Part shown: piece by piece, positions 6,337-9,360 of the stretch
Position numbering within the stretch: position 1 is the stretch's first letter
How the letters are laid out: each line of letters begins with the position of its first letter
NCBI GenBank assembly: GCA_017940955.1
Contig: JAGAXP010000142.1
Span: 1-9,360, forward strand
Reading direction: 5' to 3'
DNA: 9,360 bases
Source: Oribacterium sp.
GTDB lineage: Bacteria > Bacillota_A > Clostridia > Lachnospirales > Lachnospiraceae
Program-made: the position numbers and the translations under genes
The notes under the pieces: model-generated
Databases searched by the model: none
Told to the model about the DNA's origin: nothing
The model's input: only the letters and a program-made list of their open reading frames with translations

Positions 6337-6540
6337 CTGAAGGCATCTTGAAAGGGCTTCGGCCTTTTCAAGGTTCGAGCTATCTACGAAAAATCTATGT
6401 TGGCACGGAGTCATCCGTGATCCACGTTTTTAGACGGTAGAGCTCACGGCGGACCATTGACCTGTCGGTAACCAATCCACGTATATCAGAGTGGCCAATA
6501 CCGGGAACTGATACCCGAAGCTCTATCAAGATGCCTTCAG
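6337..6540. repeat. 204-bp segment bounded by a perfect 15-bp inverted repeat, with inner hairpins
   Basis: CTGAAGGCATCTTGA (6337-6351) and TCAAGATGCCTTCAG (6526-6540) are exact reverse complements. Between them are CTTGAAAGGGC-TTCG-GCCTTTTCAAG (6347-6372, a UUCG tetraloop hairpin whose 5' arm overlaps the left repeat), CACGGA-GTCA-TCCGTG (6404-6419), TAGAGCT/AGCTCTA long-range pairing, and CGGG/CCCG (near 6502-6517). No credible gene is inside. It could be a second domain of the IS-associated RNA or a small inserted palindromic element. AACAA occurs beside both ends but is offset by one base, so it is not a convincing target duplication. Confidence 0.5.
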
Positions 6541-6563
6541 AAACAATCAAATAAGTTTGTAGG

Positions 6564-6597
6564 GATCTTTGGCTCAATTTACTTCTTGACAAAGGTC
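6564..6597. repeat. Short hairpin in the IS-to-liv gap
   Basis: GATCTTTG (6564-6571) pairs with CAAAGGTC (6590-6597), eight pairs including one G-T, around an 18-base loop. No T-run follows on either strand. Apart from this and the hairpin at 6619-6651, I see nothing in 6541-6676. Confidence 0.3.
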
Positions 6598-6618
6598 ATT
6601 ACATATCAGATTTTTCCG

Positions 6619-6651
6619 CCGCAGGCGACCGGGTTTCAGAGCCCGCGACCT
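6619..6651 (-). other. GC-rich hairpin after livF, possibly its transcript end
   Basis: On the minus strand, GCAGG and CCTGC form outer arms and CGGG and CCCG inner arms around an 8-base loop, starting about 26 bases after the livF stop. GC content is strikingly higher than in the flanks. The downstream bases on the minus strand are GGCGGAAAAAT, so there is no U-tract and intrinsic termination is doubtful. It may instead stabilise the 3' end of the operon mRNA or be a dispersed GC-rich repeat. Confidence 0.35.
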
Positions 6652-6676
6652 GCCGGGGTGTCCGGTTTGTCAGTTG

Positions 6677-7384
6677 TTACTTCTTCTTTCCAAGATAAGC
6701 AGCCTTGATGTCATCATTCTGAAGAAGCTCTGCCCCGGTGCCAGAAAGCGTGATACGTCCTGTTTCCATGACATAGGCCTTGTCAGCAACCTTAAGCGCC
6801 ATGTTGGCATTCTGCTCGATAAGAAGGATGGTTGTTCCCCTCTCCTTGTTGATCTTCCTGATGATGGAGAAAATCTCCTGAACAACGATAGGAGCAAGAC
6901 CAAGAGATGGCTCATCCAGCATCATGATCTCAGGATTCGACATAAGAGATCTTGCTACGGCAAGCATCTGCTGCTCACCGCCGGATAATGTTCCGGCAAG
7001 CTGCCAGTTACGCTCCTTAAGTCTCGGAAACAGATTATAGACATTCTCGATATCCTTAGTCAGATCATCATTTCTCAGATATGCCCCGATCTTTATATTC
7101 TCAAGTACCGTCATATCAGGGAATACTCTTCTGCCCTCGGGACAAAGCACTATACCCTTTCCCACACGCTTTGCAGAGGGCATGTTTGTGATGTCTTCCC
7201 CGTCAAGAGTGATGGTTCCGGAGCTTGCCTTCACAAGTCCGGCTATGGTACGAAGAGTCGAAGACTTGCCGGCACCGTTCGCACCTATAAGTGTAACTAT
7301 GGAATGATCAGGTACCTCGAAGCTGATTCCCTTAACAGCCTCGATTCCGCCATAGTGTATTTTAAGATTATCAACTTTAAGCAT
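6677..7384 (-). CDS. livF: Branched-chain amino acid ABC transporter, ATP-binding protein LivF
   Basis: One of two ATPases that power the LivHM channel for import of leucine, isoleucine and valine, on the inner face of the membrane. At 235 aa it has the normal LivF length. Walker A is GANGAGKSS (34-42), the ABC signature is LSGGEQQ (133-139) and Walker B is IMMLDEPS (153-160). The switch position reads IEQNA, with Gln where most ABC ATPases have His; this is normal for LivF and separates it from LivG. The ATG at 7384 lies inside the end of livG (8-bp overlap), with GGGAGG about 9 bases upstream, implying translational coupling. It is the last visible gene of the operon. LivF-type ATPases also occur in amide and urea importers, so the exact substrate is less certain than the family. 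Confidence 0.95.
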   Translation of the reverse strand: MLKVDNLKIHYGGIEAVKGISFEVPDHSIVTLIGANGAGKSSTLRTIAGLVKASSGTITLDGEDITNMPSAKRVGKGIVLCPEGRRVFPDMTVLENIKIGAYLRNDDLTKDIENVYNLFPRLKERNWQLAGTLSGGEQQMLAVARSLMSNPEIMMLDEPSLGLAPIVVQEIFSIIRKINKERGTTILLIEQNANMALKVADKAYVMETGRITLSGTGAELLQNDDIKAAYLGKKK

Positions 7385-8156
7385 CTTCAGAACCTCCCAG
7401 ATATGCTTCTATAACTTCAGGATTGCTTTGTATCTCCAAAGGTGTACCCTGTGCGATCAGCTTACCGAAGTTAAGAACGTAGATACGCTCGGAGATCTGC
7501 ATTACCAGATCCATATGATGCTCGATCATGAAGATGCTGAGATCGTACCGGTCACGAATCTTCACGATAAAATCTGTGAGTTCCTGCGTTTCCTGAGGGT
7601 TCATGCCTGCCGCCGGCTCATCCAGAAGAAGAAGCTTTGGCTGTGTTGCAAGAGCTCTCGCTATCTCAAGATGTCTCTGGAGACCGTAAGGAAGTGATGA
7701 AGCTATCTCATCCTTCAGTTCATAGAGTCCCTGCTCCTTTAAAAGCTGTGCTGTCTCTTCCCGCATTCGACGCTCTTCGGCAAAGTTCAGACGAAGAGCC
7801 GCGGAGAAAACATTGTCCCTGGCACGAAGATGCTTCGCGATAAGAACATTATCAAAAACAGTAAGATTGGAGAACAGACGGATGTTCTGGAATGTTCTCG
7901 CAATTCCAAGCTTTGTTATTTCATCCGGTGAATTTCCTTTAATGCTTTTGCCGTTAAAGCTGACACCGCCGGATGTAGGTGTGTAGATTCCTGTAATACA
8001 GTTAAATGCAGTTGTCTTACCTGCACCGTTAGGTCCGATAAGAGCAACTATCTCTCCCTTGTTGACTAAAAGAGAAAGATCATCTATAGCTCTTACACCG
8101 CCAAACTGCATGATAACATTCTGCATCTGAAGGACATTCTGTTTGTTATCGCTCAT
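7377..8156 (-). CDS. livG: Branched-chain amino acid ABC transporter, ATP-binding protein LivG
   Basis: The second ATPase of the LivFGHM importer, forming a heterodimer with LivF under the LivH-LivM channel. At 259 aa it has the typical length. Motifs: Walker A GPNGAGKTT (41-49), the Q-loop at ARTFQNIRLF, the LivG-type signature LPYGLQRHLEIARAL (155-169), Walker B LLLLDEP (175-181) and the switch histidine in IEHHMDL. The ATG at 8156 overlaps the livM stop as ATGA, a classic coupled start. A GGCGAGG stretch serves as a modest ribosome binding site. All key residues are present. Confidence 0.95.
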   Translation of the reverse strand: MSDNKQNVLQMQNVIMQFGGVRAIDDLSLLVNKGEIVALIGPNGAGKTTAFNCITGIYTPTSGGVSFNGKSIKGNSPDEITKLGIARTFQNIRLFSNLTVFDNVLIAKHLRARDNVFSAALRLNFAEERRMREETAQLLKEQGLYELKDEIASSLPYGLQRHLEIARALATQPKLLLLDEPAAGMNPQETQELTDFIVKIRDRYDLSIFMIEHHMDLVMQISERIYVLNFGKLIAQGTPLEIQSNPEVIEAYLGGSEDA

Positions 8157-9262
8157 CTTGCCTCGCCCTCCGCTTTCTTAGCTTTCTTTTTTCCGAAATT
8201 CCTGAAGAAACCTATTATTCCGTTCCAGCTGAATTCGTTTGTTCCCATAAGTCCCTTTGAATAGAAAAGAACAACTATCATGAGAAGTATGGAGAAAATG
8301 ACCATACGGAAGCCCGGTCTGAAAAGAGGCACGTTAATGCTTCCGATGTATAAAGGCTCATCAAAGAAACGAAGTACCTCTCTGCCTGCTGTCACGATAA
8401 ATGCACCGAGAACGGAACCTGTTACGGAACCGATTCCTCCGATGACCACGATAAGAAGGATGTCATAGGTAAGTGCCACCTGGAAGGTCTTACTGTCAAT
8501 GGACCTCATGAACATGGCAAGCATTCCGCCGCTCACTCCCGCAAAGAAAGAAGAGATAACGAAGGAGAGCTCCTTGGTCTTGAAAAGGTTGATACCCATT
8601 GCCTCTGCCGCGATCTCATCCTCACGTACTGCCTTGAACATGCGTCCGTAGGAGGAATTAATAAGAAGCACCATAAATCCTATACATACGGTCGAAAGGA
8701 TAAGGGGCTGATAAATACTTGTAAATCCCGGAATGGACTTGAGACCGTATGATCCGTTTGTGATGGTATCGAACTGGGGAGCTGCGATACATGCACGGAT
8801 GATCTCCGCAAATCCGAGAGTAGCTATGGCAAGGTAATCCGACTTAAGTCTCAATACAGGGAACCCTATCAATGCCGCAACTCCTGCTGCCACGAGACCG
8901 CCGAGTATCAATGCAACTATAACAGGGAGCTCAATTTCAGCTATCACCGGATTGATACCTGATATGTAGTAAACAGACGGTCTCTGAGATACAGGTATGG
9001 TGAATATCGCAGTCACATAAGCACCGAGTGCCATAAAGCCTGCCTGTCCCAGTGAGAAAAGTCCTGTAAAACCATTCACGAGGTTCATGGAAACCGCTAC
9101 GACAGCATAGACCATGGAACGCTCGATGATGGAAATAGCATAACTGTAGGTATATTTGTTCGCCTCAAGATATCCGCAGACACCGAGTACAAGGGCGATG
9201 AGAAGAAGACTCAGGATGGTGTTTCTTCTCTTTTCCTGACTAACTGATTTATTTGCACTCAT
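8153..9262 (-). CDS. livM: Branched-chain amino acid ABC transporter permease LivM
   Basis: A polytopic membrane protein of 369 aa that forms one half of the transport channel. After a short basic N-terminus it has many hydrophobic segments. Family hallmarks are MNLVNGFTGLFSLGQAGF (59-76) and the cytoplasmic coupling loop AVREDEIAAEAMGINLFKTK (211-230), the EAA-like region that docks onto the ATPases. A VVIGGIGSVTGSVLGAF segment is also typical of this permease family. The C-terminal tail is rich in Lys. AAGGAGGT lies 6 bases before the ATG, one of the best ribosome binding sites here. There is a 12-bp gap after livH and a 4-bp overlap with livG. Confidence 0.95.
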   Translation of the reverse strand: MSANKSVSQEKRRNTILSLLLIALVLGVCGYLEANKYTYSYAISIIERSMVYAVVAVSMNLVNGFTGLFSLGQAGFMALGAYVTAIFTIPVSQRPSVYYISGINPVIAEIELPVIVALILGGLVAAGVAALIGFPVLRLKSDYLAIATLGFAEIIRACIAAPQFDTITNGSYGLKSIPGFTSIYQPLILSTVCIGFMVLLINSSYGRMFKAVREDEIAAEAMGINLFKTKELSFVISSFFAGVSGGMLAMFMRSIDSKTFQVALTYDILLIVVIGGIGSVTGSVLGAFIVTAGREVLRFFDEPLYIGSINVPLFRPGFRMVIFSILLMIVVLFYSKGLMGTNEFSWNGIIGFFRNFGKKKAKKAEGEAR

Positions 9263-9274
9263 CTCCGTACCTCC

Positions 9275-9360
9275 TTAGACCTTATTTGTGGTCTTCTCAC
9301 CAAAAAGTCCGGTAGGACGAACGAGAAGAATTACGATCAAAATAACAAATGTGAATGCAT
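9275..9360 (-). CDS. livH: Branched-chain amino acid ABC transporter permease LivH, C-terminal end (runs off the right edge)
   Basis: Only the last 27 codons and the TAA stop are visible. They encode a final hydrophobic helix (AFTFVILIVILL) followed by VRPTGLFGEKT, the ending typical of LivH permeases. It precedes livM by 12 bp on the same strand, the standard livH-livM-livG-livF order. The substrate-binding protein gene (livJ/livK type) is not in the window. Confidence 0.88.
   Translation of the reverse strand, partial: AFTFVILIVILLVRPTGLFGEKTTNKV

Larger units (their letters stand above)
5630..6540 (+). mobile_element. Remnant of an IS110-superfamily (probably IS1111-group) insertion sequence
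   Basis: The unit consists of the C-terminal part of the transposase (to 6181) plus the structured non-coding DNA after it. The left end and the DEDD catalytic half are absent. The 3' boundary is uncertain: I set it at the end of the last clear inverted repeat (6540), but it could lie anywhere up to the GC-rich hairpin near 6617. The IS1111 assignment rests on the C-terminal motif ARELACFMWGMM, which resembles the IS1111 ending, and on the structured DNA lying downstream rather than upstream of the gene. Confidence 0.45.

Noticed and set aside
6300..6540. Group II intron or retron-type RNA
   Set aside because: I find no domain V-like hairpin with its catalytic triad and no reverse transcriptase gene nearby.
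6395..6592. 65-codon minus-strand open frame in the IS-to-liv gap
   Set aside because: No family resemblance or ribosome binding site, and it lies across the inverted repeats, which explain the sequence better.
6617..6665. tRNA-like GC-rich stem-loop (GGGTTTCAGAGCCC resembling a T arm)
   Set aside because: The loop lacks the TTCRANY pattern, and no acceptor or anticodon stem can be placed around it.
1..9360. CRISPR array, rRNA genes or tandem repeat arrays
   Set aside because: No regularly spaced direct repeats or rRNA-like conserved segments were seen.

Overview
This window looks like a low-to-moderate GC, motile, anaerobic Firmicute, most likely a Lachnospiraceae-type clostridium (Butyrivibrio/Roseburia relatives). 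That placement is inferred from the style of the proteins (flagellins, zinc-ribbon protein, IS110-superfamily transposase, Liv transporter), the strong GGAGG-type ribosome binding sites and the Gram-positive promoter boxes. No rRNA or other marker gene is present to prove it.

Layout. (1) 1-309, minus strand: the first 103 codons of dapF (diaminopimelate epimerase), with its own likely promoter. (2) 310-615: no gene; it holds that promoter, a small AT-rich palindrome and a minus-strand terminator. (3) 616-987, minus strand: a small four-CxxC zinc-ribbon protein. (4) 1214-5014, minus strand: two tandem, unusually large flagellin genes, probably one transcription unit. The upstream one (663 aa) has conserved flagellin ends around a large unrecognised, cysteine-containing centre. 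The downstream one (590 aa) carries a metallopeptidase domain with HExxH and a distal Glu between its flagellin ends, so it is a flagellinolysin. (5) 5015-5207: a divergent control region with a sigma-28-like box, a hairpin at the predicted mRNA 5' end and a cluster of GGA motifs upstream of the flagellin start. Across it, on the plus strand, is a 71-aa XRE/Cro-type regulator (5208-5423) with a clean terminator. (6) 5504-6676: an accessory patch. It has a 124-bp palindromic, MITE-like element, the C-terminal part of an IS110-superfamily (probably IS1111-group) transposase, and about 490 bp of non-coding DNA rich in nested inverted repeats that could encode a structured RNA. (7) 6677-9360, minus strand: livF, livG, livM and the last 27 codons of livH, part of a branched-chain amino acid ABC importer operon with overlapping, translationally coupled genes.

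How it fits together. The flagellin pair suggests a filament built partly of protease-bearing subunits plus a second subunit displaying another large surface domain. The leader suggests control by a flagellar sigma factor and possibly CsrA/FliW. The divergent XRE gene is a candidate local regulator. The transposon patch sits between this locus and the housekeeping Liv operon and has probably lost transposase activity, since the catalytic DEDD half is missing.

The items most worth a second look are the flagellinolysin with its odd partner flagellin, and the nested RNA-like structures downstream of the transposase remnant.
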